Origin: Brachybacterium fresconis
GTDB taxonomy: Bacteria > Actinomycetota > Actinomycetes > Actinomycetales > Dermabacteraceae
Assembly (NCBI RefSeq): GCF_017876515.1
Contig: NZ_JAGIOC010000001.1
Span: 3,534,001 to 3,598,000 of the forward strand
Length of the DNA: 64,000 bases
Direction: 5' to 3'
Positions within the stretch are counted from its first letter, which is position 1; every line of letters starts with the position of its first letter. Below the pieces are notes generated by a model. It ran no database searches and was not told the origin of the DNA. It was given only the letters and a program-made list of their open reading frames with translations. Of this stretch, positions 1 to 8,227 are shown piece by piece. Made by a program: the position numbers and the translations under genes.

Positions 1-385
1 GCGCGAGAAGCTGGTCGATCTGCGGGTGGAGTTCGCTCCGTTCGTTGGGGTGGGGGAATCCGATGTGCTCTCCCCGCACGATCGTGGCCGTTCCCGCTGG
101 TGGACGTGGGCCGGTGGTCGTGAGAACGCCCGCACTCTCGCAGCGCTCACCCGGGTGGCCCCCGAGCTGCTCGGTGAGGCGCCAACCTGGGACAACTATG
201 CGATCACCCTGTCCGACTCGGCGACGATTCCCGCACTGCGGGCAGCGCTCGAGGAGGCACAGAGGAGGGCGGCCGAGGGTGACAACGTGTTCGCGCCGCT
301 CATCGACGACAAGGTGCTGCGCGAGGTGAAGTTCGGAGACATGGTCCCGGAAGAGATGCTGCGAGCGGAGGTCGCGGGGCGGTGA
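1..385 (+). CDS. C-terminal end of a probable SF2 helicase (partial)
   Basis: The frame is open from the first bases of the window, so the gene begins upstream; the GTG at 26 is only an internal codon. About 128 residues are visible. The segment SRWWTWAGGRENARTLAAL resembles the conserved W-W-T-(F/W)-A-G-G-R stretch near the end of Lhr-like and related DEAD/DEAH helicases, and VKFGDMVPEEML resembles the closing (L/V)KF-x-(D/E)-x-(L/V)P-(E/D) segment of the same proteins. No Walker motifs are present because the catalytic core would lie outside. The following ATPase gene starts 94 bp downstream on the same strand, so the two probably form an operon. The helicase assignment is by recalled motif similarity and is moderate. 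Confidence 0.5.
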   Translation, partial: REKLVDLRVEFAPFVGVGESDVLSPHDRGRSRWWTWAGGRENARTLAALTRVAPELLGEAPTWDNYAITLSDSATIPALRAALEEAQRRAAEGDNVFAPLIDDKVLREVKFGDMVPEEMLRAEVAGR

Positions 386-479
386 ACTGTTGGCGGCCAC
401 TCATGTCCCGCACAAAATTCTCTCGCGATTTTGGTTGATCTCCAACTCACGGGGAAGGAGCAATGCCAACATGTAAGGT

Positions 480-3107
480 ATGGAGTCGACGAGCGCATCG
501 ATCACTTTCTTCGAGCTGCAGGAGATCCTACGGGAACGGTCTCCTGACGATGTGCAGGCCTCGCGCGGAGAGCGGGGGACGGCTGAGCGGGACCCTGCGT
601 GGACGATGATCCTCGACTTGTGTGATGAGCTCGCCGAAGCGGAGGACGGCAGTTCACGACTCCTCGAGTACCGATGGGCGTTCGAGTCCCTCGAGGTCAC
701 GAACTTCCGCGGCGCGAAGCGCAAAAGCATGCTGGAGCTTGATCCGACCTATGCGCTGACAATCCTCCACGGGCTCAACGGAGCGGGGAAGACCACGATG
801 ATCGAGGCGCTGAGGGTCGCCATTCACGGAGCTCTGGACTCTTCGCACATCGGGCGCGACGGCCCCGGTATGCGAACGAAGGGGAAGCTCTGGATTGCTG
901 AGGAGCAACGGCCGGATCCGAGCGCACCGGCCAGAATCATCCTTGCGCTCAACGCGGTGGACGCCCCAGGGACCTCGCTGCAGATCACTGCAGGATTCGG
1001 TGACGATCATCAGGTGCACCGTACCGCGAATCTTCGACGAGCAGGAGAGGAGCCCCAGACCATCTCCGAAACTTCGGCTGAGTGGAGACTGTGGGATATC
1101 AGCGCACGTGCGTTTCCGCCCAGCTACAGCTATGCGTCGCTGAGCGACGAACTCCGCGATCCGCAGGACATTCACAGCTGGTTCTACAGTAGTCTCGGGC
1201 TAGGTTTGGCCCCCGCAGCACTTGAGCAGGCGCTGAAGTCACGCCAGCGCATCGCAAAGGAAGCTGACGGTATCCTGAGAGGTGCACTTCGAAGTGCGAG
1301 TGATGCCATCCAAGAAATCGACCATGAGGCACGAGAGGCTGGCATAAACATTACTGAAATCGCCTGGGACCAGCTTAGTTCCGCAACAGACGTCGAGAAA
1401 TGGTGCATCGACAACAACGTCGGTACCGGCGAAATTGTTGGTGAAAGCCTCCCCGACGATGTCGCCGAGGTGCTCGCTGCCGCCGCTCGGGATCTAAGGG
1501 CCGCTTTCGCGGGCTGGCGGGAAGCGGTGGTTGAAGGCATGGACAACCACTGTTTGGAAGCGCTTCTGAAACTTCGCAATGCGCTGGGGGAGCGGCATGA
1601 CCACACCGCCCTGGATACGTGCCCGGTGTGCGGGAGCGCTCGCAGCGACTGGTGGGAATCCTTTCAACGCCGGGCAGATACCTGGGCCGTCAATGAACGT
1701 GCGTGGCGGAACCTCGAGGTGGCCGTTGACCGACAAGGCCAACAGCTCGTCGATTTGTATCAGGCAGTGATCGAGCAGGCCCCTGAGGATCCGGTCTTGA
1801 GCGCACAGGCACAGCTGTTGCGCCAGTTACTCCCGAATCATGAGCAGAGACAACGCAGCACCTACCTGCAGAGCTCCGAGTCGAAGAACCGTCTCGAGCG
1901 ACTGGCTCAAGTGGCTGAGGAGCCGAAGACGCGGGCCCTCGTTGATAGCGCAGTGCGCACGGCAGGACGGAGGGGCCGCTGGAGGAATGCACGGCGCATT
2001 GCGCTCGCCGAATATCTCGACCTCGACGTCGAGACCAAGCGATCCGCCGAAGAGCTGCCGACGGTGAGACGTGCCGTAGCTCTGTGGAACCCGATCCTGC
2101 GCGACTTGCGGGATGAACGCACCGACATACTGCAGAGCCGCGTCGGAGGAATCATCAACGATCTGCTCGCCGAGCAGAACATTGAACTCGACAGCTTCAG
2201 CCTCCCGAAGACGGAGAAGAACTTCGAGATGCTCCTCGCTCGAAATGCGACCGATCCCGATACCGAATCAGCCGGGCATAAGGAGCAGCTGAAGCTCGCT
2301 CACCTCAGCGCGGGCCAAAGGAACATCCTCCTGCTCTCCCCTATGGTGGCTGCACCCGAGGAGGGACCTTTCGCGTTCCGGGTGTTCGACGACCCTGTCC
2401 ACGCCCTGGACGAGGTCCGGGTCGACCGACTGGCTCACAACCTCGTCACCCGAATGCCCTCCATGCAAGTGCTGGTTGCAACGCACGATGGGCGTCTCGC
2501 CGAGCACCTGACGATCCCGGCAGGAGGAGTCGTGAACACGTACGACGTCAACCTGCTGGACGGCCACGTCACGGCGTCGCCGGTGGAACGGGCATGGACG
2601 CAGCTCCTCCGGATGGCCGCGGAGACGAGGGGAGATCTGCAAGTAGCAGCACGGGAGGCAAGGGGCCAGGCCGATACTGAAGCACCCCCTGTTCAGCACT
2701 GTGCCGTCGAGGTAAGGACCCTGCTGAGGATGGCGCTCGATGCTTGCCTGGAGTATGCGCTCCGGCGCCGTGCATGGCGTGCCCAGCAGAGCTATGCACG
2801 AGAAGCTGATCCACCGGAGAGATCGGTGACCGAGTACATTGCCGCGATCGACGGCGCTCGGACTCTGAGGGCCCGAAGAGATCTTCTGCTCAGTTCCGAT
2901 CTTCCAGAGGAAATCGACCGCAGTGTCGAACGATCGCGTGAGGCGTTGGACCAGGTGGACGACTGTCTGAAGGTGTGGAACGAGGCAGCCCATGACGTCC
3001 GCAATGGTGAGGTCGAAGACTCTCAAGAGGTCGACGTCGCAACGCTGAACGGAGAGATCGACAAGTGCAAGATGGCCTGTAGGCACCTCAGTGGGATCTG
3101 GAGGTGA
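480..3107 (+). CDS. Rad50/SMC-like AAA ATPase with CxxC hook
   Basis: An 875-aa P-loop ATPase of the RecF/SMC/Rad50 class. Walker A is GLNGAGKTT (about residues 98-106), after the typical VTNFRGAKR strand. An ABC-type signature LSAGQRN lies near 609 and Walker B (FRVFDDPVHALD) near 636-645. The middle is helical with CPVCGS at about 381-386, which resembles one half of a zinc hook as in Rad50 or RloC. After the ATPase head there is an unassigned 200-residue C-terminal region. An in-frame stop at 474-476 limits the start to 480; the GGAAGGAG at 453-460 is rather far for this start. The stop overlaps the next gene by four bases. Such ATPases next to helicases are common in defence islands; the exact system is not recognised. 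Confidence 0.8.
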   Translation: MESTSASITFFELQEILRERSPDDVQASRGERGTAERDPAWTMILDLCDELAEAEDGSSRLLEYRWAFESLEVTNFRGAKRKSMLELDPTYALTILHGLNGAGKTTMIEALRVAIHGALDSSHIGRDGPGMRTKGKLWIAEEQRPDPSAPARIILALNAVDAPGTSLQITAGFGDDHQVHRTANLRRAGEEPQTISETSAEWRLWDISARAFPPSYSYASLSDELRDPQDIHSWFYSSLGLGLAPAALEQALKSRQRIAKEADGILRGALRSASDAIQEIDHEAREAGINITEIAWDQLSSATDVEKWCIDNNVGTGEIVGESLPDDVAEVLAAAARDLRAAFAGWREAVVEGMDNHCLEALLKLRNALGERHDHTALDTCPVCGSARSDWWESFQRRADTWAVNERAWRNLEVAVDRQGQQLVDLYQAVIEQAPEDPVLSAQAQLLRQLLPNHEQRQRSTYLQSSESKNRLERLAQVAEEPKTRALVDSAVRTAGRRGRWRNARRIALAEYLDLDVETKRSAEELPTVRRAVALWNPILRDLRDERTDILQSRVGGIINDLLAEQNIELDSFSLPKTEKNFEMLLARNATDPDTESAGHKEQLKLAHLSAGQRNILLLSPMVAAPEEGPFAFRVFDDPVHALDEVRVDRLAHNLVTRMPSMQVLVATHDGRLAEHLTIPAGGVVNTYDVNLLDGHVTASPVERAWTQLLRMAAETRGDLQVAAREARGQADTEAPPVQHCAVEVRTLLRMALDACLEYALRRRAWRAQQSYAREADPPERSVTEYIAAIDGARTLRARRDLLLSSDLPEEIDRSVERSREALDQVDDCLKVWNEAAHDVRNGEVEDSQEVDVATLNGEIDKCKMACRHLSGIWR

Positions 3108-3424
3108 GCATGGACCGTGACGTGCTTCTCCGCGCTGCTCGGCTACGAACCCGTATCGATCGCGCCGGTCGAGAAGCCTGGGAGCACACCGCCCGAGTTG
3201 GCCACGGCAGCCACATGCAGAAGCACGAGATCCGAGCATTCCTCGGAGCGGCAGCCGTGGGGGACGCTGAATTGACCGTTGGGCATTTCCGACTTCTGAG
3301 GCAGGTTTACTCGGATCTCAGCAATGTCATGCACGGCCGCTGGTCCGCCGCACATTTCACAGGTCGCCATGCTGAGGAATGGGAGCGCGCAGTGGACGCG
3401 ATTCTCGGCGAGGAGGCCGATTGA
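3104..3424 (+). CDS. 106-aa protein of unknown function, coupled to ATPase
   Basis: This small gene starts at a GTG that overlaps the stop of the ATPase gene (GTGA), so translation is probably coupled and the product is likely a partner of the ATPase. The protein is charged and mainly helical in character, with many Arg, His and Glu residues and no signal peptide or membrane segment. I do not recognise the family. It ends 17 bp before the end of the convergent GIY-YIG/helicase gene. Confidence 0.65.
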   Translation: MSMDRDVLLRAARLRTRIDRAGREAWEHTARVGHGSHMQKHEIRAFLGAAAVGDAELTVGHFRLLRQVYSDLSNVMHGRWSAAHFTGRHAEEWERAVDAILGEEAD

Positions 3425-3440
3425 ATAAAACCGCGGCCAC

Positions 3441-5162
3441 TCATGCTCCCAGTACTCGCCGGAACCTCTCACGCAGCAGCGGGTCGACGACGTAGACGTA
3501 CGTCCCCCGCATGCCCCGGGTGAGCAGCACGCGATAGATGTTGGTGATGTACTGCAGCAGATCGTCGTCGGTCGTGTCGCGACCGCGCATGCGGTTGTTC
3601 TGCTTGCCCTTCTTGTCGAAGTAGTTCGCCTTGTCCGCCACGAGGCGTCCGGTCTCGGGGTCGATCCGGAGGTCTCCGCCGATGAGGACGCCGGCGTAGT
3701 TGAGGTCGTAGCCCTGCACGGTGTGGATGGACCCGACCTCTTCGAGCGCGGTCTTCGACGCGATCCAGTCCACGTCGGAGACGTTCCAGTCGAGGCTCAC
3801 GCCGTCGAGCTCGATGTCGTGCTTCCCGCTCTTCTTCCGGCTGCGCCACTCCCAGGCGTACCCGGCGACGAGCCGTGCCAGCCCGTACTCGGCGTCGCGC
3901 TCCCGGATTCGCTGATGCATGGCACCGAGGTCGTCGAACAGCTCGACTTCGTAGTCCTGGAGATCCGGAGCGGTGGCAGGCGGCTCGTTCGAGATCATCG
4001 AACGTGCGAACTCGAGGTACTCCTTCCCGCCCTTGACGCGCATCTGGGTCTCCAACGGATACCAGCGCTGGGCCTCTTTCGCCTCGGCGATGACCTGATC
4101 GAACACCTCGGGCTCGATGTCCGCCGGCCGCACACTCTGCTCCGTGTCGAGCAGGAGGATCGTGTGGCGGGACCGGGCGCGGATCCAGTCGAGCTGGTTC
4201 AGTGAGTGGTCGTCGGTGCCGAACAAACGCTGGGTGATCTTGGCGTAGCGCGCGGTCAGCGTCCCGTGCGACTGCGAGGCGCGCTGCGTGAGACGGTGCG
4301 CCTCGTCCACGACGAGCACATCGAAATCCTCCTCGGCGTCGGCCACGTCGTAGGGGGTCAGTACCTGGGCGTCACGAAGCGCGGGCACCTTGCGGAACAC
4401 CGTCGAGATCGACCGTCGCAGCGATTTCTGCGGGACGACGAGACCGATCCGCAGGTCGTCGAAGAGCTCACGGTTCCCCTCGACGAAGAAGTCGGAGAAC
4501 ATCGAGTCGCCCTCGACCTCGTCCGTCGGATCGAACTCGGCGATGTCCCGCATCAGCTTCATCAGGTAGATGCCCACGATCGTCTTGCCGGTCCCCGGGT
4601 CCCCCTGGATGACAGCGAGCGATCGATCCTCGAGGGGGAGGTCCTCGACCAGACCTTCCAAGATGTCCAGCACTGCGATGCCCTGCTCGGTGTTCAGCGC
4701 CTTGTACGGGGAGAGCTTGAAGAGGTCGGAGTTCTCGATCTGTGGGATCGTGCGCTCGAAGTAGCCGCGGGCGCGGAGCTCGCCGAAGATCTCCTTGAAG
4801 GAGTCGTTGTACTCGCTGCGCTGGTAATAGTCCTGGTTGGTGATGCCCTCGTTCCGATTGAGGAGATCGAACTTCCCGTCGCCGTCGAGCAGCCGGATCA
4901 GCAGGGACTCGAGATCCAGGCAGGCGGAGCCGTTGAAGCGATCATCGATGACGATCCGTACCTCGCGGAGATGCTGCTTCTGCTGCGACTTCAGGTGCTG
5001 GCGCATGCGGCGGTCCGCGCTGCCGGTCTCGCCCACGTAGATGTCATGCCCGTCCTCGATCAGGTACACGACCGGCCAGTTCGAGAAGCGAGGGAGACGG
5101 CTCCTCGTCTCCTCGGCCGACTCCGGGGTGAAGCGGAGCTCCTCGATCTCAAAGCCGGTCAT
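3441..5162 (-). CDS. GIY-YIG nuclease fused to Schlafen group 3-type helicase (DUF2075)
   Basis: A 573-aa two-domain protein. Residues about 30-105 form a GIY-YIG nuclease domain: VVYLIEDG (31-38), IYVGET (41-46), an Arg near 52 and a candidate catalytic Glu in DLESLLI (about 83-89). The rest matches the P-loop domain once called DUF2075, now Schlafen group 3 DNA/RNA helicase: Walker A GDPGTGKT (187-194), Walker B VLVVDEAH (282-289), and a C-terminal NIYRVLLTRGMRGTYVYV block like helicase motif VI. Its start overlaps the end of the mazG-like gene by 14 bp, so the two were translated together. With that gene broken by two insertions, the promoter this gene once used is probably cut off. A role in phage or nucleic-acid defence is inference. 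Confidence 0.85.
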   Translation of the reverse strand: MTGFEIEELRFTPESAEETRSRLPRFSNWPVVYLIEDGHDIYVGETGSADRRMRQHLKSQQKQHLREVRIVIDDRFNGSACLDLESLLIRLLDGDGKFDLLNRNEGITNQDYYQRSEYNDSFKEIFGELRARGYFERTIPQIENSDLFKLSPYKALNTEQGIAVLDILEGLVEDLPLEDRSLAVIQGDPGTGKTIVGIYLMKLMRDIAEFDPTDEVEGDSMFSDFFVEGNRELFDDLRIGLVVPQKSLRRSISTVFRKVPALRDAQVLTPYDVADAEEDFDVLVVDEAHRLTQRASQSHGTLTARYAKITQRLFGTDDHSLNQLDWIRARSRHTILLLDTEQSVRPADIEPEVFDQVIAEAKEAQRWYPLETQMRVKGGKEYLEFARSMISNEPPATAPDLQDYEVELFDDLGAMHQRIRERDAEYGLARLVAGYAWEWRSRKKSGKHDIELDGVSLDWNVSDVDWIASKTALEEVGSIHTVQGYDLNYAGVLIGGDLRIDPETGRLVADKANYFDKKGKQNNRMRGRDTTDDDLLQYITNIYRVLLTRGMRGTYVYVVDPLLRERFRRVLGA

Positions 5163-5252
5163 ACTTCGTGCTCCGTCCCTTCGCCTTCTCCACGGGGTAC
5201 TTCTCGCCTGTGCGCTTGAGCTTGGTGCGGATGATCTGCTCGGGATCCAGGT
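5149..5252 (-). pseudogene. mazG-like pyrophosphohydrolase, C-terminal fragment
   Basis: This is the third and last piece of a MazG-like gene, reading to the TGA at 5151-5149. It encodes LDPEQIIRTKLKRTGEKYP and then VEKAKG, which is the conserved end of short MazG-like nucleotide pyrophosphohydrolases (the K-x-x-K-N/T-x-E-K-Y-P-V-E-K-A-G block). The reading frame runs straight into the left end of the IS21-family element at 5253. Bases 5246-5252 are the element's target duplication. The fragment overlaps the start of the GIY-YIG/helicase gene by 14 bp. Confidence 0.85.
5246..5252. repeat. Target-site duplication, left copy (TCCAGGT)
   Basis: TCCAGGT occurs here directly before the first base of the IS21-family element and again at 7833-7839 directly after its last base. 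Keeping one copy restores the mazG-like reading frame (L-D-L-D-P-E), which supports it as a true 7-bp duplication. Confidence 0.9.
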
Positions 5253-5366
5253 TGAATATTCGCGTCACTGGGGTCCGTCGGTAGCGCGTCTCGGGGCCGG
5301 TGCGCGAGTCGGGGTGTAGCGCGCTCGGGGGCCACCGACGGTGTGCTTGGGGGCCACGTCCATAGG
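5253..5366. repeat. IS21-family left end with terminal and internal repeats
   Basis: The terminal bases are TGAATATTCGCG. Inside them lie repeated GC-rich blocks such as GGGGGCCACCGACGG and GGGGGCCACGTCC, which match GGGGGCCA blocks near the right end on the other strand. Multiple end repeats of this kind are transposase-binding sites in IS21 elements. A ribosome binding site GGAAGGAG for istA follows at 5399-5406. Confidence 0.75.
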
Positions 5367-5414
5367 CTCCTTCCGCCGCGTGTATAGGGCACGTGGCGGA
5401 AGGAGCAATCGGAA

Positions 5415-6977
5415 ATGGTACGGAAGATTAGAGCGAAGCTCGTGCTGCAGCTGCGGGCGGAGGGCTTGTCCGGGCGGGCGATCGCGGCGTCGCAGGGCAT
5501 GTCGCGCAAGAGCATCACGGCAGTACTGGAAGCTGCAGACGCGGCCGAGATCAGCTGGGACGATGTCGCCGACTTCCCTGACGGGGAGGTGTATGCCTGG
5601 TTGTTCCCGGGCCGGGGTGAGCATGAGAGCGTGTTCGCCCAGCCGGACTGGGAACGCGCCCACCGCGAGATGGCCCGGGTGGGGGTGACGCTGAAGCTGC
5701 TGCACGGTGAGTACGTCGATGCCTGCGCTGCTGCGGGAGATCCGGCGATGGGCTATGACCGGTTCTGCAAGACCTACCAGCGTCATGTCCTGGTCACCGG
5801 GGCCGCCTCCCGGGTCGGGCACAAGGCTGCCGCGAGCGTGGAGGTCGACTGGTCCGGCCCCACGATGACGCTGAGCGACCCGGTCACCGGGAAGGAGACC
5901 AGGGTCTACCTGTTCGTGGGGTGCCTGCCGTTTAGCCGCTACGCGTTCGCCTGGCCGGCGCTGGATATGCGTCAGGACACCTGGCAGCGCGCGCATGTGG
6001 CGATGTTCGAGGCCTTCGGCGGGTCGACGCCCCGGGTCGTGCCGGACAACCTCAAGACCGGGGTGATCAAGCATCCCCGCGAGGGCGAGGTCGTCCTCAA
6101 CGACGCCTACCGGGAGATGGCCGCGCACTACTCCGCGGCAGTCCTTCCCGGCCGGATCAAGAAGCCCAAGGACAAGGCCAGCGTGGAGAACACGGTCGCG
6201 CACGTGGCGACCTGGATCATCGCGGGACTGCGGGATCGACGATTCACCTCGCTGCCGGAGTTGACAGCAGCGGTCGCCGAGCGGATGGACGAGTACAACG
6301 CCGAGCCGTTCCAGAAGCGGCCCGGGTCTCGGGCCAGCGTCTTCACCGCGGAGGAGAAGCCGTTGCTGACCGTGCTGCCGGCGGTGGGCTATGAGATCTC
6401 GCGGTGGGTCTATGCCCGCCGGGTCGGACGCAACGCGCACGTGGTCTGGGAACGGAACTACTACTCGGTGCCGTTCGCTCATATCGGGGAGCGGGTGGAT
6501 CTGCGGATCACCGACCGGGCGTTGGAGGTCTATCGCGGCACCGAGCGGCTGACCAGCCACCTGCTGCTGCCGGAGACTGCGGCCAATGAGTACCGCACCA
6601 ACGAGGCTGACCTTCCCGGTGGGGAGCGTTACCAGCCCTGGGACGCTGCACGAGTGAGGGCGTGGGCCGAGCGGATCGGCCCCGCAGCCGTGACCGTGAT
6701 CGACCGGATCTTCGAGTCCGTGCCCATCGATGAGCAGGGCCTGGACGCCGCGCTGGCGGTGCTGCGCCTATCGCGCCGCTACTCCAGTGAACGGGTAGAA
6801 GCGGCCTGCCAGCTGGCGCTGGCCGGGAGGGTGAGGTCGCCGCGTTATGCGCACCTGCACCCCATTTTGGCGACCGGCCAGGACCGGATGGCCGCGTTGC
6901 GGCCACCACGAGAAGAGAACGCTGAGCAGGGCGGTTACGTCCGTGGCGGCGACTACTACGCCGGAGGTGTGAAGTGA
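5415..6977 (+). CDS. istA: IS21 family transposase IstA
   Basis: A 520-aa DDE transposase. The N-terminus has an HTH for end binding (RAEGLSGRAIAASQGMSRKS, about 16-35). The integrase core has the three acidic residues in recognisable contexts: VEVDWSG, VVPDNLKTG and KASVENTVAH. A C-terminal Mu-type region follows. The length is typical for IstA. The start at ATG 5415 has GGAAGGAG about 9 bp upstream. The stop overlaps the istB start (GTGA), the usual translational coupling in this family. It would act on the element ends together with IstB. Confidence 0.95.
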   Translation: MVRKIRAKLVLQLRAEGLSGRAIAASQGMSRKSITAVLEAADAAEISWDDVADFPDGEVYAWLFPGRGEHESVFAQPDWERAHREMARVGVTLKLLHGEYVDACAAAGDPAMGYDRFCKTYQRHVLVTGAASRVGHKAAASVEVDWSGPTMTLSDPVTGKETRVYLFVGCLPFSRYAFAWPALDMRQDTWQRAHVAMFEAFGGSTPRVVPDNLKTGVIKHPREGEVVLNDAYREMAAHYSAAVLPGRIKKPKDKASVENTVAHVATWIIAGLRDRRFTSLPELTAAVAERMDEYNAEPFQKRPGSRASVFTAEEKPLLTVLPAVGYEISRWVYARRVGRNAHVVWERNYYSVPFAHIGERVDLRITDRALEVYRGTERLTSHLLLPETAANEYRTNEADLPGGERYQPWDAARVRAWAERIGPAAVTVIDRIFESVPIDEQGLDAALAVLRLSRRYSSERVEAACQLALAGRVRSPRYAHLHPILATGQDRMAALRPPREENAEQGGYVRGGDYYAGGVK

Positions 6978-7720
6978 GCGTCATCGATATCGAGACCAAG
7001 CGCAAGCTGCGCGAGATGGGCGCGGCACCGCTGCTGGAAGCGTTCGAGACCCAGGATGAGAACCTCGTGCTGGGGATGGGGTTCGAAGACCGTCTCCAGC
7101 TCGCCGTCGACGAGGCCCACTCGATGTTCACCCACGCGAAGGTCGAAGGACTGATCCGCCGGGCCAGACTGCGTTACCCCGGTGCTGACCTCCGCCGGCT
7201 CGACCTGATCGAGCAGCGCGGCCTGGACCGCAACGTGATCACCCAGCTCGCGACGTGCTCATTCATCGCCCGCCAGCAGAACGTCGTCTTCCAGGGCTTC
7301 ACCGGCTCGGGGAAGTCGTATCTGGGATGCGCATTGGCCAAACAGGCTTGCCAGCACCGAATCCGTGCCCACTACATCCGGATGCCCGACCTCGCCGAGG
7401 CCTGGGCCCTGGCCCGCGACAAGCCCCAGGGGAAGAACAAGTTCCTGCGGAAATACGCAGCGTTCAGCCTGCTGGTGATCGACGAGTGGCTCCTGGACCA
7501 CCCTGACGCGGACATGCGCTACATGCTGCTGGAGCTCCTCGAACACCGCTACGACAACGCCTCGACCGTGTTCTGCACCCAGTACGCGAAGAAGGACTGG
7601 CACCAACGCCTCGGCTCCGGAGTCCACGCCGACGCGATCATGGACCGGATCGTCCACAACACCATCTGGGTCGATACCGGCAGCCACAACATGCGCGAGC
7701 ACGTCGCCACGCTCAAGTAA
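6974..7720 (+). CDS. istB: IS21 family helper ATPase IstB
   Basis: A 248-aa AAA+ ATPase related to DnaC. Walker A is FTGSGKS and Walker B is LLVIDEWLL. IstB forms oligomers on target DNA and delivers it to IstA. The gene starts at GTG 6974, overlapping the istA stop by four bases, with GGAGGTG just upstream. Length and motifs are those of an intact member. Confidence 0.95.
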   Translation: MSVIDIETKRKLREMGAAPLLEAFETQDENLVLGMGFEDRLQLAVDEAHSMFTHAKVEGLIRRARLRYPGADLRRLDLIEQRGLDRNVITQLATCSFIARQQNVVFQGFTGSGKSYLGCALAKQACQHRIRAHYIRMPDLAEAWALARDKPQGKNKFLRKYAAFSLLVIDEWLLDHPDADMRYMLLELLEHRYDNASTVFCTQYAKKDWHQRLGSGVHADAIMDRIVHNTIWVDTGSHNMREHVATLK

Positions 7721-7728
7721 CCAACCCC

Positions 7729-7832
7729 GGTGGAGGCCGGCGGCCCCGACAGCCGCGACCGCTGGCCCCCACCGGCACTACCCCTGGCCCCCAGAGGCAA
7801 TATCCGGTGGCCTCCACAGCTTCAAATATTCA
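7729..7832. repeat. IS21-family right end with terminal and internal repeats
   Basis: The last bases, read inward on the minus strand, are TGAATATTTGAAG, matching the left end over the first eight positions. Two GGGGGCCA-type blocks lie 30-80 bp inside, again as at the left end. The element ends with CA at 7831-7832, directly before the second TCCAGGT copy. Confidence 0.75.
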
Positions 7833-7839
7833 TCCAGGT
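7833..7839. repeat. Target-site duplication, right copy (TCCAGGT)
   Basis: Second copy of the 7-bp duplication that flanks the IS21-family element; it sits directly after the terminal CA. Confidence 0.9.
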
Positions 7840-7951
7840 CGAGTCGGTCCGCGAGGAGCAGCGCGTAGGTGAGGACGTCGGCCAGCTCGTCGGCCACCTC
7901 ATCCCGGTCGCTGGCGGCGTCCCATTGGAAGCACTCGAGCAGTTCGCCGGC
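7833..7951 (-). pseudogene. mazG-like pyrophosphohydrolase, middle fragment
   Basis: This piece encodes AGELLECFQW, then DEVADELADVLTYALLLADR, the E-x-x-E and D-E-x-x-D metal-binding core of MazG-like NTP pyrophosphohydrolases. On its 5' side (7951) it is cut by the tyrosine-recombinase transposon and on its 3' side (7833) by the IS21-family element. Joined to 12729-12833 and 5149-5245 it gives a continuous 107-codon frame including the stop. Confidence 0.88.
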
Positions 7952-7972
7952 AAGTGAGCAGAGTTGCATTGG
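7951..7972 (+). repeat. Left-end inverted repeat of the transposon
   Basis: Reads CAAGTGAGCAGAGTTGCA followed by TTGG and matches the right-end copy at 12701-12720 on the other strand apart from short gaps. Each copy also has an internal GCAA...TTGC dyad, as expected of a tyrosine recombinase core site. Confidence 0.6.
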
Positions 7973-8181
7973 ATGAGTCAATGGTGTGGATGTTGACGCG
8001 GCCCCACCGCGCGCCGCAAGGCCGGTTCGACGTGACTGAGTGCCTCCGTTGCCGCGTGCCTCGCGGCGGACTCAGCTCAACAATTCCCTGATCAAGAGGC
8101 AGATCGGTGCTTGCTGCATGCTGCGGACACCGTCCCGGGCGTAGTGCCCAATCGTGGATGCCGCGTTGCACTGGCAGACTC

Positions 8182-8208
8182 CATGATACATTTATGGCAT
8201 GTATGATG
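8182..8208. promoter_or_regulatory. Palindromic operator candidate upstream of the recombinase operon
   Basis: CATGATACAT, 7 bp, then ATGTATGATG: a 10-bp inverted repeat with one mismatch, 20-46 bp before the recombinase start and AT-rich compared with its surroundings. Its position suits autoregulation by the XRE protein of the same operon. Binding is inference. Confidence 0.5.
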
Positions 8209-8227
8209 CAGTAGACGCAATGCCGAG

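Larger units (their letters stand above)
5253..7832 (+). mobile_element. IS21-family insertion sequence, complete, 2580 bp
   Basis: The element has istA and istB in the usual overlapping order and ends in 5'-TG...CA-3', as expected of the IS21 family. Both ends begin TGAATATT when read inward. Internal end repeats containing GGGGGCCA occur near both termini. The flanks carry a 7-bp direct repeat, TCCAGGT, at 5246-5252 and 7833-7839. It lies inside a mazG-like gene in the opposite orientation to it. Both transposition genes look intact, so the element may still be active or a recent arrival. Confidence 0.93.
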
